Source: Zeus faber (Eukaryota > Chordata > Actinopteri > Zeiformes > Zeidae). From it: a stretch of 64,000 bases of DNA. Positions 12,123 through 24,186 of this stretch are shown piece by piece. The translations under genes and the position numbers were made by a program. The number at the start of each line of letters is the position of its first letter. Within the stretch, counting starts at the first letter, position 1. Below the pieces are notes generated by a model. It searched no databases, was not told the DNA's origin, and worked only from the letters and a program-made list of their open reading frames with translations. The DNA lies in contig CAUIJY010000075.1 in assembly GCA_960531495.1 (NCBI GenBank), positions 1,612,001-1,676,000 on the forward strand. The letters are read 5' to 3'.

Positions 12123-13535
12123 TTTAAATATTTTGATCTCTCAAACATTCTTTCTTTTTATCAGTCTTTTTTTGTTTCTTTCATTCATTCTTTCAATTTT
12201 TCTTACTTTCAATCTTTCTTTTTTTCAATATTTCTTTCAATCTTTTAATCTTTCATTCATTCTTTCATTCTTTCTTTCAATCTTTCATTCTTTCTTTCAA
12301 TCTTTCAATCTTTCAATCTCTCTTTTAATCTTTCTTTCATTTTTTCTTTCAGTCTTTCAATCTTTCTTTCAATCTTTCTTTCAATCTTTCTTTCAATCTT
12401 TCTTTCAAACTTTCATTCTTTCTTTCAATCTTTCTTTCAATCCTTCTTTCAATCTTTCTTTCTTTTTTCAATCTTTCTTTCAATCTTTTTTTTCATTCTT
12501 ACTTTTAGTCTTTCAATCTTTCTTTAAATCTTTCTTTCTTCAATCTTTCTTTCAATCTTTCTTTCAATCTTTCAATCATTCAATCTTTCTTTAATTCTTT
12601 CTTTCAATCTTTCAATCTTTCAATTTTTCTTTCCATCTTTCTTACTTTCATTCTCTCTTTCTTTCAATATTTCTTTCAATCTTTCTTTCATTCTTTCATT
12701 CTTTCTTTCAATCGTTCTTTCATTCTTTCTTTCAATCTTTCATTCTTTCTTTCAATCTTTCAATCTTTCAATCTTTCTTTCATTCTTTTTTTTCATTCTT
12801 ACTTTTAGTCTTTCAATCTTTCTTTAAATCTTTCATTCCTTAAATCTTTCTTTCTTTCAATCATTCTTTTTTCAATCTTTCTTTCAATCTTTCAATCTTT
12901 CGATCTTTCAATCTTTCTTTAATTCTTTTATTCATTCTTTCTTTCAGTCTTTCAATCTTTCTTTAAATCTTTCTTTAAATCTTTCTTTCAATCTTTCAAT
13001 CTTTCAATTTTTCTTTCATTCTTTCTTTCAATCTTTTTTACTTTCAATCTTTCTTTCAATCTTTCTTACTTTCATTCTCTCTTTCTTTCAATATTCATTC
13101 AATCTTTCAATCTTTCTTTCATTCTTTCATTCTTTCCTTCAATCTTTCTTTTATTCTATCTTTCAATCTTTCATTCTTTCTTTCAATCTTTCAATCTTTC
13201 AATCTTTCTTTCATTCTTTCTTTCAATCTTTCTTTCAAGCTTTCTTTCAATCGTTCTTACTTTCAATCTTTCTTTCTTTCTTTCAGTATTTCTTTCAATC
13301 TTTCAATCTTTCTTTCATTCTTTCTTTCAATCTTTCAATCTTTCAATTTTTCTTTCAATCTTTCTTACTTTCATTCTCTCTTTCTTTCAATATTTCTTTC
13401 AGTCTTTCAATCTTTCTTTCATTCTTTCATTCTTTCTTTCAATCTTTCATTCTTTCTTTCAATCTTTCAATCTTTCAATCTTGCTTTCATTCTTTTTTTT
13501 CATTCTTACTTTTAGTCTTTCAATCTTTCTTTAAA
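12080..13535. repeat. Segmental duplicate of 3990-5430
   Basis: Contains M island copy 3, CGTTCTTAC at 13252 (A-type half) and AAGCTT at 13237. Similarity to 3990-5430 ends where a T-run word is followed by CTTTAAATCTTTATTTC instead of CATTCTTTAAATC. Confidence 0.7.
12123..12190. repeat. Divergent island M, copy 3
   Basis: Same tag order as copy 2, including the upstream GGCTTAAAATC. It lies 1,351 bases after copy 2. Its downstream sequence follows copy 1 (offset about 8.09-8.10 kb) to about 13535. Confidence 0.8.
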
Positions 13536-14270
13536 TCTTTTTTTCTTTAAATCTTTATTTCTTTCAATCTTTCTTTGTTTTTTTCAGTCTTTCTTTCATT
13601 TTTTTTTTCATTCTTACTTTTAGTCTTTCAATCTTTCTTTATATCTTTCTTTCTTCAATCTTTTTTTCAATCTTTCTTTCAATCTTTCAATCATTCAATC
13701 TTTCTTTAATTCTTTCTTTCAATCTTTCAATCTTTCAATTTTTCTTTCCATCTTTATTACTTTCATTCTCTCTTTCTTTCAATATTTCTTTCAATCTTTC
13801 AATCTTTCTTTCATTCTTTCATTCTTTCTTTCAATCGTTCTTTCATTCTTTCTTTCAATCTTTCATTCTTTCTTTCAATCTTTCAATCTTTCAATCTTTC
13901 TTTCATTCCTTCTTTCAATCTTTCTTTCAAGCTTTCTTTCAATCGTTCTTACTTTCAATCTTTCTTTCTTTCTTTCAGTATTTCTTTCAATCTTTCAATC
14001 TTTCTTTCATTCTTTCATTCTTTCTCTCAATCTTTCTTTCTTTCAATCTTTCAATCTTTCTTTCATTCATTCTTTCAGTCTTTCAAACTTTCAATTTTTC
14101 CTTCATTCCTTCTTTCAATCTTTATTACTTTCAATCTTTCTTTCAATCTTTCTTTCGTTCTTTCATTCTTTCTTTCAATCGTTCTTTCAATCTTTCCTTC
14201 AATCTTTCAATCTTTCTTTCATACTTTCATTCTTTCTTTCAATCTTTCTTTCAATCTTTCAATCTTTCTT
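13500..14270. repeat. 1,335-bp spaced duplication, copy 1
   Basis: A GTTTTTTTCAGTC word (G at 13577) and the B-type CGTTCTTAC (13944) recur at 14912 and 15279, both with an offset of 1,335. Shared variants include CTTTATTTC, TTCCATCTTTATTAC and TTCTTTCGTTC. Confidence 0.75.
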
Positions 14271-14476
14271 TCATTCTTTCATTCTTCCTTTCAACCTTTC
14301 AATCTTTCTTTCATTCTTTTTTTTAGTCTTTCAATCTTTCTTTAAATCTTTCTTTCAATCTTTCTTTCAAACTTTCAATATTTCAATCTTTCTTTCATTC
14401 TATCTTTCAACCTTTCTTTCAATCTTTCTTTCATTCTTTATTTCAGTCTTAAAATCTTTCTTTCAATCTTTCTTTC

Positions 14477-14545
14477 TTTAAATATTTTGATCTCTCAAAC
14501 ATTCTTTCTTTTTATCAGTCTTTTTTTGTTTCTTTCATTCATTCT
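14477..14545. repeat. Divergent island M, copy 4
   Basis: Same tag order as the other three copies, with AGTCTTAAAATC upstream as in copy 1. It lies 2,354 bases after copy 3. Downstream array resembles 4100-4440. Confidence 0.8.
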
Positions 14546-14834
14546 TTCAATTTTTCTTACTTTCAATCTTTCTTTTTTTCAATATTTCTTTCAATCTTTT
14601 AATCTTTCATTCATTCTTTTATTCTTTCTTTCAATCTTTCATTCTTTCTTTCAATCTTTCAATCTTTCAATCTCTCTTTTAATCTTTCTTTCATTTTTTC
14701 TTTCAGTCTTTCAATCTTTCTTTCAATCTTTCTTTCAATCTTTCTTTTAAACTTTCATTCTTTCTTTCAATCTTCCTTTCAATCTTTCTTTCAATCTTTC
14801 TTTCTTTTTTCAATCTTTCTTTCAATCTTTTTTT

Positions 14835-15605
14835 TCATTCTTACTTTTAGTCTTTCAATCTTTCTTTAAATCTTTTTTTCTTTAAATCTTTATTTCTTTC
14901 AATCTTTCTTTGTTTTTTTCAGTCTTTCTTTCATTTTTTTTTTCAATCTTACTTTTAGTCTTTCAATCTTTCTTTAAATCTTTCTTTCTTCAATCTTTCT
15001 TTCAATCTTTCGTTCAATCTTTCAATCATTCAATCTTTCTTTAATTCTTTCTTTCAATCTTTCAATCTTTCAATTTTTCTTTCCATCTTTATTACTTTCA
15101 TTCTCACTTTCTTTCAATATTTCTTTCAATCTTTCAATCTTTCTTTCATTCTTTCATTCTTTCTTTCAATCGTTCTTTCATTCTTTCTTTCAATCTTTCA
15201 TTCTTTCTTTCAATCTTTCAATCTTTCAATCTTTCTTTCATTCCTTCTTTCAATCTTTCTTTCAAGCTTTCTTTCAATCGTTCTTACTTTCAATCTTTCT
15301 TTCTTTCTTTCAGTATTTCTTTCAATCTTTCAATCTTTCTTTCATTCTTTCATTCTTTCTCTCAATCTTTCTTTCTTTCAATCTTTCAATCTTTCTTTCA
15401 TTCATTCTTTCAGTCTTTCAAACTTTCAATTTTTCCTTCATTCCTTCTTTCAATCTTTATTACTTTCAATCTTTCTTTCAATCTTTCTTTCGTTCTTTCA
15501 TTCTTTCTTTCAATCGTTCTTTCAATCTTTCCTTCAATCTTTCAATCTTTCTTTCATACTTTCATTCTTTCTTTCAATCTTTCTTTCAATCTTTCAATCT
15601 TTCTT
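14835..15605. repeat. 1,335-bp spaced duplication, copy 2
   Basis: Copy of 13500-14270. Small differences are visible: TTCAATCTTAC where copy 1 has TTCATTCTTAC, and TTCTCACTTTC where copy 1 has TTCTCTCTTTC. Similarity is lost after about 15605. Confidence 0.75.
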
Positions 15606-16960
15606 TCAATCTTTCATTCTTTCTTTCAATCTTTCAATCTTTCAATCTTTCTTTCATTCTTTTTTTTCACTCTTACTTTTAGTCTTTCAATCTTTCTTTA
15701 AATCTTTCATTCTTTAAATCTTTCTTTCAATCATTATTTTTTCAATCTTTCTTTCAATCTTTCAATCTTTCAATCTTTCTTTAATTCTTTTATTCATTGT
15801 TTCTTTCAGTCTTTCAATCTTTCTTTCAATCTTTCTTTCTTTCATTCTCTCTTTCTTTCAATATTCTTTCAATCTTTCAATCTTTCTTTCATTCTTTCAT
15901 TCTTTCTTTCAATCGTTCTTTTATTCTTTCTTTCAATCTTTCAATCTTTCTTTAATTCTTTCTTTCAATCTTTCTTACTTTCAATTTTTCTATCTTTCAA
16001 TATTTCTTCCAATCTTTCAATCTTTCTTTTGTTATTCTTTCAATCTTTCTTTCTTTCAATCTTTCTATCCATCTATCTTTCAATCTTTCTTTCATTCTTT
16101 CTTTCAATCTTTCTTTTTTCAATCTTTCTTGCAAACTTTCTTTCAATTTTTAATGTTTCAATCTTTCTTTCATTCTTTCTTTCAATGTTTCTTACTTTCA
16201 ATTTTTCTATCTTTCAAAATTTCTTCCAATCGTTCAATCTTTCTTTCATTATTTCTTTCAATCTTTCTTTCTTTCAATCTTTCTTTCCATCTTTCTTTCA
16301 ATCTTTCTTTCATTCTTTCTTTCAATCTTTCAATCTTTCAATCTTTCAATCATTCTTTCATTCTTTTTTTCAATCTTTCAATCTTTCAATATTTCTATCA
16401 TTCTTTCTTTCATTCTTTCCTTCAGTCTTTCAATCTTTCTTTCAATCTTTCTTTCAATCTTTCTTTTTTTCAAACTTTTTTTAAATCTTTCTTTCATTCT
16501 TTCTTTCAATCTTTCAATCTTTCTTTCAATCTATCTTTCTTTTTTCAATCTTTCTTTCATTCTTTCTATAAATCTTTCTTTCTTTCAATCTTTCTTTCAG
16601 TCTTTCAATCTTTCTTTAAATCAATCTTTCAATCTTTCTTTCAATCTTTCAATCTTTCAATTTTTCTTTCATTCTTTCTTTCAATCTTTCAATCTTTCTT
16701 TCATTCTTTCTTTCAATCTTTCTTACCTTCAATTTTTCTATCTTTCAATATTTCTTCCAATCGTTCAATCTTTCTTTCATTATTTCTTTCAATCTTTCTT
16801 TCTTTCAATCTTTCTTTCCATCTTTCTTTCAATCTTTCTTTCATTCTTTCTTTCAATGTTTCTTTTTTCAATATTTCTTTCAATCAGTCAATTTTTCTTT
16901 CATTCTTTCATTCTTTCTTTCAATCGTTCTTTCATTCTTTCTTTCAATCTTTCAGTCTTT

Positions 16961-17160
16961 CTTTAAATATTTCAATCTTTCAATCTTTCTTTCAATCTTT
17001 CTTTCAATCTTTCAATCTTTCTTTCATTCTTTCTTTAAATATTTCAATCTTTCAATCTTTCTTTAAATATTTCAATCTTTCAATCTTTCTTTCAATCTTT
17101 CTTTCAATCTTTCAATCTTTCTTTCATTCTTTCTTTAAATATTTCAATCTTTCAATCTTT
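16961..17160. repeat. Exact 100-bp tandem duplication
   Basis: Bases 16961-17060 and 17061-17160 are identical at all 100 positions when read block by block. Each copy starts CTTTAAATATTTC and contains a second TTTAAATATTTC word 72 bases later. The length is 25 four-base words, so the register is kept. Identity suggests a recent event. Confidence 0.95.
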
Positions 17161-17214
17161 CTTTCATTCTTTCTTTCAATCTTTCAATCTTTCTTTCATT
17201 TTTTCTTTCAATCT

Positions 17215-17580
17215 TTCTTACTTTCAATTTTTCTCTTTCAATATTTCTTCCAATCGTTCAATCTTTCTTTCATTATTTCTTTCAATCTTTCTTTTATTTC
17301 TTTCAATCTTTCTTCCTTTCAATCTTTCTTTCCATCTTTCTTTCAATCTTTCTTTCATTATATCTTTCAATCTTTCTTTTTTCAATCTTTCTTGCAATCT
17401 TTCTTTCAATTGTTTAATCTTTCAATCTTTCTTTCATTCTTTCCTTCAGTCTTTAAATCTTTTTTTCAATCTTTCTTTCATTCTTTCTTTCAATCGTTCT
17501 TTCTTTCTTTTAGTCTTTCTTTCAATCTTTCAATTTTTCAATCTTTCTTTCATTCTCTCTTTTAATCTTTCAATCTTTCT
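17215..17580. repeat. D3 duplication, copy 1 (offset 1,452)
   Basis: A contracted TTTTTCTCTTTCAATATT word here recurs near 18678. The two stretches share CTTTTATTTC, CAATTG (17407 and 18859), CGTTCTTTCTTTCTTTTAG and TTCTCTCTTTTAATC in order. Confidence 0.75.
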
Positions 17581-18666
17581 TTCATTGTTTCTTTCAATCT
17601 TTCTTTCATTCTTTCTTTCTTTCATTCTTTCTTTCAATCTTTCTTTCAATCGTTCTTTCTTTCTTTTAGTCTTTCTTTCAATCTTTCAATTTTTCAATCT
17701 TTCTTTCATTCTTTCTTTTAAACTTTCAATCTTTCTTTCATTGTTTCTTTCAATCTTTCTTTCCATCTTTCTTTCATTCTTTCCTTCAGTCTTTCATTCT
17801 TTCTTTCAATCTTTCTTTTTTCAATCTTTCTTGCAATCGTTCTTTCAATTGTTTAATCTTTCAATCTTTCTTTCATTCTTTCTTTCAGTCTTTCAATCTT
17901 TGTTTCAATCTTTCTTTCATTCTTTCTTTCAATCTTTCTGTCCGTCATTCATTCTTTCAGTCTTTCTTTCAATCATTCAATCTTTCAATCTTTCCTTCTA
18001 TCTTTCTTTCAATCTTTCTTTCATTCTTTATTTCAATCTTTCTTTCATTCTTTCTTTCAATCTTTCATTCAATCTTTCTTTCAATCTTTCTTTCAATCTT
18101 TCTTTCAATCTTTCTTTCAATCGTTCTTTCATTCTTTCTTTTAATCTTTCAATCTTTCTTTCATTGTTTCTTTCAATCTTTCTGTCTTTCAATATTTCTT
18201 TCAATCTTTCAATCTTTCTTTTTTTTTCAATCTTTCTTTCAATCTTTGTTTTATTCTATCTTTAAATCTTTCTTTTTTTTCAATCTTTCTTGCAATCTTT
18301 CTTTCAGTCTTTCAATCTGTCTTTCAAACTTTCAATCTTTCTTTCCATCTTTCAATCTTTCAATCTTTCTTTCAATTTTTCTTTCAATCTTTCAGTCTTT
18401 CTTTCATTCTTTCTTTCAATCTTTCAATCTTTCAATCTTTCAATCATTCTTACATTCTTTCTTTCAATCTTTCAATCTTTCTTTTAATATTTCTTTCAAT
18501 CTTTCTTTCTGTCAATCTTTCTTTCCATCTTTCTTTCCATCTTTCTTTCATTCTTTCCTTCAGTCTTTCAATCTTTCTTTCAATCTTTCTTTCAATTTTT
18601 CTTTCAATCTTTCTTTCATTCTTTCCTTCAATCTTTCAATCTTTCTTTCATTCTTTCTTTCAATCT

Positions 18667-19032
18667 TTCTTACTTTCAATTTTTCTCTTTCAATATTTCT
18701 TCCAATCGTTCAATCTTTCTTTCATTATTTCTTTCAATCTTTCTTTTATTTCTTTCAATCTCTCTTTCTTTCAATCTTTCTTTCCATCTTTCTTTCAATC
18801 TTTCTTTCATTCTTTCTTTCAATCTTTCTTTTTTCAATCTTTCTTGCAATCTTTCTTTCAATTGTTTAATCTTTCAATCTTTCTTTCATTCTTTCCTTCA
18901 GTCTTTCAATCTTTTTTTCAATCTTTCTTTCATTCTTTCTTTCAATCGTTCTTTCTTTCTTTTAGTCTTTCTTTCAATCTTTCAATTTTTCAATCTTTCT
19001 TTCATTCTCTCTTTTAATCTTTCAATCTTTCT
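18667..19032. repeat. D3 duplication, copy 2 (offset 1,452)
   Basis: Copy of 17215-17580 with few changes (TTTCAATCTCTC where copy 1 has TTTCAATCTTTCTTCC). After about 19030 copy 1 reads CATTGTTTC and this copy CATTCTTTC, and the two diverge. Confidence 0.75.
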
Positions 19033-19908
19033 TTCATTCTTTCTTTCAATCTTTCTTTCAATCGTTCTTTCTTTCTTTTAGTTTTTCTTTCAATCTTTCA
19101 ATTTTTCAATCTTTCTTTCATTCTTTCTTTTAATCTTTCAATCTTTCTTCAATAATTTCATTCTTTCTTTCAAACTTTCAATCTTTCTTTCAATCTTTCT
19201 TTAATAATTTCATTCTTTCTTTCAAACTTTCAATCTTTCTTTCATTCTTACTTTCAGTCTTTCAATTTTTTCTTTAAGTCTTTCTTTCAATCTTTCAATC
19301 TTTCAATCTTTCAATTTTTCTTTTATTCTTTCTTTCAATCTTTATTACTTTCAATCTTTCTTTCAATCTTTCTTACTTTCAAATTATCTTTCAATCTTTC
19401 AATCTTTCTTTCAATCTTTCAATCTTTCTTTCAATCTTTCATTCTTTCTTTCAATCTTTCAATTTTTCAATCTTTCTTTCATTCTTTCTTTCATTCTTTC
19501 TTTCAGTCTTTCAACCTTTCCTAAAATCTTTCTTTCAATATTTAATTCTTACTTCAAATCTTTCTTTCTTTCTTTTTTCAATCTTTCTTTCATCCTTTCT
19601 ATAAATCTTTCTTTCTTTCAATCTTTCTTTCAATCTTTCAATCTATCAATCTTTCTTTAAATCTTTTATTCATTCTTTCTTTCAGTCTTTCAATCTTTCT
19701 ATAAATCTTTCTTTCAATCTTTCTTTCAATCTTTCAATCTTTCAATTTTTCTATTTTTCTATCTTTTTTCAATCTTTCTTTCATTCTTTCTTTCAATCTT
19801 TCAATCTTTCTTTCAATCTTTCTTTCTTTTTTCAATCTTTCTTTCATTCTTTCTATAAATCTTTCTTTCTTTCAATCTTTCTTTCAATCTTTCAATCTTT
19901 CAATCTTT

Positions 19909-21474
19909 CTTTAATTATTTTATTCATTCTTTCTTTCAGTCTTTCAATCTTTCTTTAAATCATTCTTTCAATCTTTCTTTCAATCTATCAATCTTTCAAT
20001 TTTTCTTTCATTCTTTCTTTCAATCTTTATTACTTTCAATCTTTCTTTCAATCTTTCTTACTTTCATTCTCTCTTTCTTTCAATATTTCTTTCAATCTTT
20101 CAATCTTTCTTTCATTCTTTCATTCTTTCTTTCAATCGTTCTTTCATTCTTTCTTTCAATCTTTCATTCTTTCTTTCAGTCTTTCAACCTTTCTTAAAAT
20201 CTTTCTTTCAATCTTTCTTTCAAGCTTTCAATATTTCTTTCAATCTTTCTTTCAATCATTCAATCTTTCAATCTTTCTTTCTTTCAATCTTTCTTTCTAT
20301 CTTTCTTTTAGTCTTTCTTTCAATCTTTCAATTTTTCAATCTATATTTCATTCTTTCTTTTTATCTTTCAATCTTTCTTTCATTGTTTCTTTCAATCTTT
20401 CTATCATTCTTTCATTCTTTCTTTCAATCGTTCTTTCATTCTTTCTTTCAATCTTTCAGTCTTTCTTTCAGTCTTTCAACCTTACTTAAAATCTTTCTTT
20501 CAATCTATCATTCAATCTTTCAATCTTTCTTTCTTTCAATCTTTCTTTCTATCTTTCTTTCAATCTTTCTTTCAATCTTTCTTTCAATCTTTCTTTCAAT
20601 CTTTCTTTCAATCGTTCTTTCTTTCTTTTAGTCTTTCTTTCAATCTTTCAATTTTTCAATCTTTCTTTCATTCCTTCTTTTAATCTTTCAATCTTTCTTT
20701 CATTCTTTCTTTCAATATGTCAATCTTAAAATCTTTCTTTCAATCTTTCTTTCTTTCAATCTTTCTTTCAATCTTTTTTTCAATCTTTCTTTCAATCTTT
20801 CTTTCAATCTTTCAATCTTTCTTTCAATATTTCTTTCAATTTTCTTACTTTCATTCCTTCTTTCAATCTTTCTTTCAATTTTTCTTTCAATCTTTCTTTT
20901 TTCAATCTTTCGTTCAATCTTTCTTTCATTCTTTCTTTCAATCTTTCTTACTTTCAATCTTTCTTTCTTTCATTATTTCTTTCAATCTTTCAATCTTTCT
21001 TTCAATCTTTCTTTCATTCTTTCTTTCAGTCTTTCAATCTTTCTTTCAAACTTTCAATCTTTCTTTCAATCTTTCAGTCGTTCATTCTTTTTTTCAATCT
21101 TTCTTTCAATCTTTCAATCTTCCATCTTTCAATCTATCTTTCAGTCTTTCTTTCAATCATTCAATCTTTCAATCTTTCTTTCAATCTTTCTTTCTTTCAA
21201 TCGTTCTTTCAATCTTTCTTTCATTCTTTCCTTCAGCCTTTCAATCTTTGTTTCAATCTTTCTTTCAAACTTTATTTTTTTCAATCCTTCTTTCAATATT
21301 TCTTTCATTCTTTCTTTCAATCTTTCTTTCAATCTTTCTTTCAATCTTTCAATCTTTCTTTCAATATTTCTTTCAATCTTTCTTACTTTCAATCTTTCTT
21401 TCTTTAAATCTTTCTTTCAATCTTTCTTTCAAACTTTCAATCTTTATTTCAATCTTTCAATCTTTCAATCTTTC
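19909..21474. repeat. P unit 1 (about 1.57 kb)
   Basis: Begins at a TTTAATTATTTTATTC word that recurs at about 21475 and 24187. Inside are CATTGTTTCTTTC (20383), AATATGTCAATCTTAAAATC (near 20716) and TCTTCCATC. AAGCTT lies at 20222. Confidence 0.75.
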
Positions 21475-24186
21475 TTTAATTATTTTATTCATTCTTTCTT
21501 TCAGTCTTTCAATCTTTCTTTAAATCTTTCTTTCAATCTTTCTTTCAATCTATCAATCTTTCAATTTTTCTTTCATTCTTTCTTTCAATCTTTATTACTT
21601 TCAATCTTTCTTTCAATCTTTCTTACTTTCATTCTCTCTTTCTTTCAATATTTCTTTCAATCTTTCAATCTTTCTTTCTTTCTTTCATTCTTTCTTTCAA
21701 TCGTTCTTACATTCTTTCTTTCAATCTTTCATTCTTTCTTTCAGTCTTTCAACCTTTCTTAAAATCTTTCTTTCAATCTTTCTTTCAAGCTTTCAATCTT
21801 TCTTTCAATCTTACTTTCAATCATTCAATCTTTCAATCTTTCTTTCTTTCAATCTTTCTTTCTATCTTTCTTTTAGTCTTTCTTTCAATCTTTCAATTTT
21901 TCAATCTATCTTTCATTCTTTCTTTTTATCTTTCAATCTTTCTTTCATTGTTTCTTTCAATCTTTCTATCATTCTTTCATTCTTTCTTTCAATCGTTCTT
22001 TCATTCTTTCTTTCAATCTTTCAGTCTTTCTTTCAGTCTTTCAACCTTTCTTAAAATCTTTCTTTCAATCTATCTTTCAAGCTTTCAATCTTTCTGTCAA
22101 TCTTTCTTTCAATCATTCAATCTTTCAATCTTTCTTTCTTTCAATCTTTCTTTCTATCTTTCTTTCAATCTTTCTTTCAATCTTTCTTTCATTCTTGATT
22201 TCAATCTTTGTTTCATTCTTTCTTTCAATCTTTCTTTCAATCTTTCAATTTTTCAATCTTTCTTTCATTCCTTCTTTTAATCTTTCAATCTTTCTTTCAT
22301 TCTTTCTTTCAATATGTCAATCTTAAAATCTTTCTTTCAATCATTCTTTCTTTCAATCTTTCTTTCAATCTTTCAATCTTTCTTTCAATATTTCTTTCAA
22401 TCTTTCTTACTTTCATTCCTTCTTTCAATCTTTCTTTCATTTTTTCTTTCAATCTTTCTTTTTTCAATCTTTCGTTCAATCTTTCTTTCATTCTTTCTTT
22501 CAATCTTTCTTTCTTTCATTATTTCTTTCAATCTTTCAATCTTTCTTTCAATCTTTCTTTCATTCTTTCTTTCAGTCTTTCAATCTTTCTTTCAAACTTT
22601 CAATCTTTCTTTCATTCTTTCAGTCGTTCATTCTTTCTTTCAATCTTTCTTTCAATCTTTCAATCTTCCATCTTTCAATCTATCTTTCAGTCTTTCTTTC
22701 AATCATTCAATCTTTCAATCTTTCTTTCAATCTTTCTTTCTTTCAATCGTTCTTTCAATCTTTCTTTCATTCTTTCCTTCAGTCTTTCAATCTTTGTTTC
22801 AATCTTTCTTTCAAACTTTCTTTTTTTCAATCCTTCTTTCAATATTTCTTTCATTCTTTCTTTCAATCTTTCTTTCAATCTTTCTTTCAATCTTTCAATC
22901 TTTCTTTCAATATTTCTTTCAATCTTTCTTACTTTCAATCTTTCTTTCTTTAAATCTTTCTTTCAATCTTTCTTTCAAACTTTCAATCTTTATTTCAATC
23001 TTTCAATCTTTCAATCTTTCTTTCATTCTTTCCATCAATCTTTTTTTCAATCTTTCAATCTTTCTTTCAATATTTCTTTCAATCTTTCTTTCAAACTTTC
23101 AATCTTTATTTCAATCTTTCAATCTTTCTTTCAAACTTTCAATCTTTATTTCAATCTTTCAATATTTTCAATCTTTCTTTCAATCTTTCTTTCAATCTTT
23201 CAATCTTTCTTTCATTATTTCTTTCAATATGTCAATCTTTCAATCTTTCTTTCATTCGTTCTTTCAAACTTTCAATCTTTCTTTCAATCTTTCAATCTTT
23301 CATTCTTTCTTTCAATCGTTCTTTCATTCTTTCTTTCAATTTTTCATTCTTTCTTTCAATCTTTCAATTTTTCATTCTTTCTTTCAATCTTTCAATCTTT
23401 CTTTCTTTCAATCTTTCTTTCAATCTTTCTTTTATTCTTTGCTTCAGTCTTTCAATCTTTATTTCAATCTTTCAATCTTTCAATCTTTCTTTCATTCTTT
23501 CCATCAATCTTTTTTTCAATCTTTTAATCTTTCTTTCAATATTTCTTTCAATCTTTCTTTCAAACTTTCAATCTTTATTTCAATCTTTCAATCATTCAAT
23601 CTTTCTTTCAATCTTTCTTTCAATCTTTCAATCTTTCTTTCATTATTTCTTTCAATATGTCAATCTTTCAATCTTTCTTTCATTCGTTCTTTCAATCTTT
23701 CAATCTTTCTTTCAATCTTTCAATCTTTCATTCTCTCTTTCTTTCAATATTTCTTTCAATCTTTCAGTCTTTCTTTCATTCTTTCATTCTTTCTTTCAAT
23801 CGTTCTTTCATTCTTTCTTTCAATTTTTCATTCTTTCTTTCAATCTTTCAATCTTTCTTTCAATCTTTCTTTCTTTCAATCTTTCTTTCAATCTTTCTTT
23901 TATTCTTTGCTTCAGTCTTTCAATCTTTCTTTCATTCTTTCCTTCAGCCTTTCAATCTTTGTTTCAATCTTTCTTTCAAACTTTCTTTTTTTCAATCCTT
24001 CTTTCAATATTTCTTTCATTCTTTCTTTCAATCTTTCTTTCAATCTTTCTTTCAATCTTTCAATCTTTCTTTCAATATTTCTTTCAATCTTTCTTACTTT
24101 CAATCTTTCTTTCTTTAAATCTTTCTTTCAATCTTTCTTTCAAACTTTCAATCTTTATTTCAATCTTTCAATCTTTCAATCTTTCT
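21475..24186. repeat. P unit 2 (about 2.71 kb)
   Basis: The first part follows P unit 1 (tags offset by 1,565 to 1,597). Between about 23.0 and 23.9 kb it carries an extra segment with two AATATGTCAATC words (near 23225 and 23655) and TTTGCTTCAGTC words. The unit then returns to the sequence that precedes TTTAATTATTTTATTC. Confidence 0.75.

Larger units (their letters stand above)
3561..15950. repeat. Domain D2, AAGCTT-bearing satellite family
   Basis: This 12.4-kb domain lacks the CAATTGTTTAATC tag as far as I can see. It is marked by TTCAAGCTTTC (AAGCTT at 5133, 5840, 6499, 7206, 8414, 9676, 10340, 11775, 13237, 13929 and 15264), by CGTTCTTACTTTC, by TTCATTCTCTCTTTC, and by long T-runs followed by CATTCTTACTTTTAGTC. 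Several internal duplications are listed separately. Parts not covered by those (about 7645-9040 and 15605-15950) hold the same words in mixed order. No gene, RNA or mobile element is visible. Confidence 0.8.
15951..19140. repeat. Domain D3, mixed satellite related to D1 and S
   Basis: The CAATTGTTTAATC tag returns (CAATTG at 17407, 17846 and 18859) and AAGCTT is not seen. A TTTTGTTATTC junction at 16030 resembles one at 35834. Modules with TTTCTATCTTTCAAT, TTCCAATCGTTC and TTTCCATCTTTC occur near 16.2, 16.75, 17.25 and 18.7 kb. Between them lies ordinary array. No gene is supported. Confidence 0.7.
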
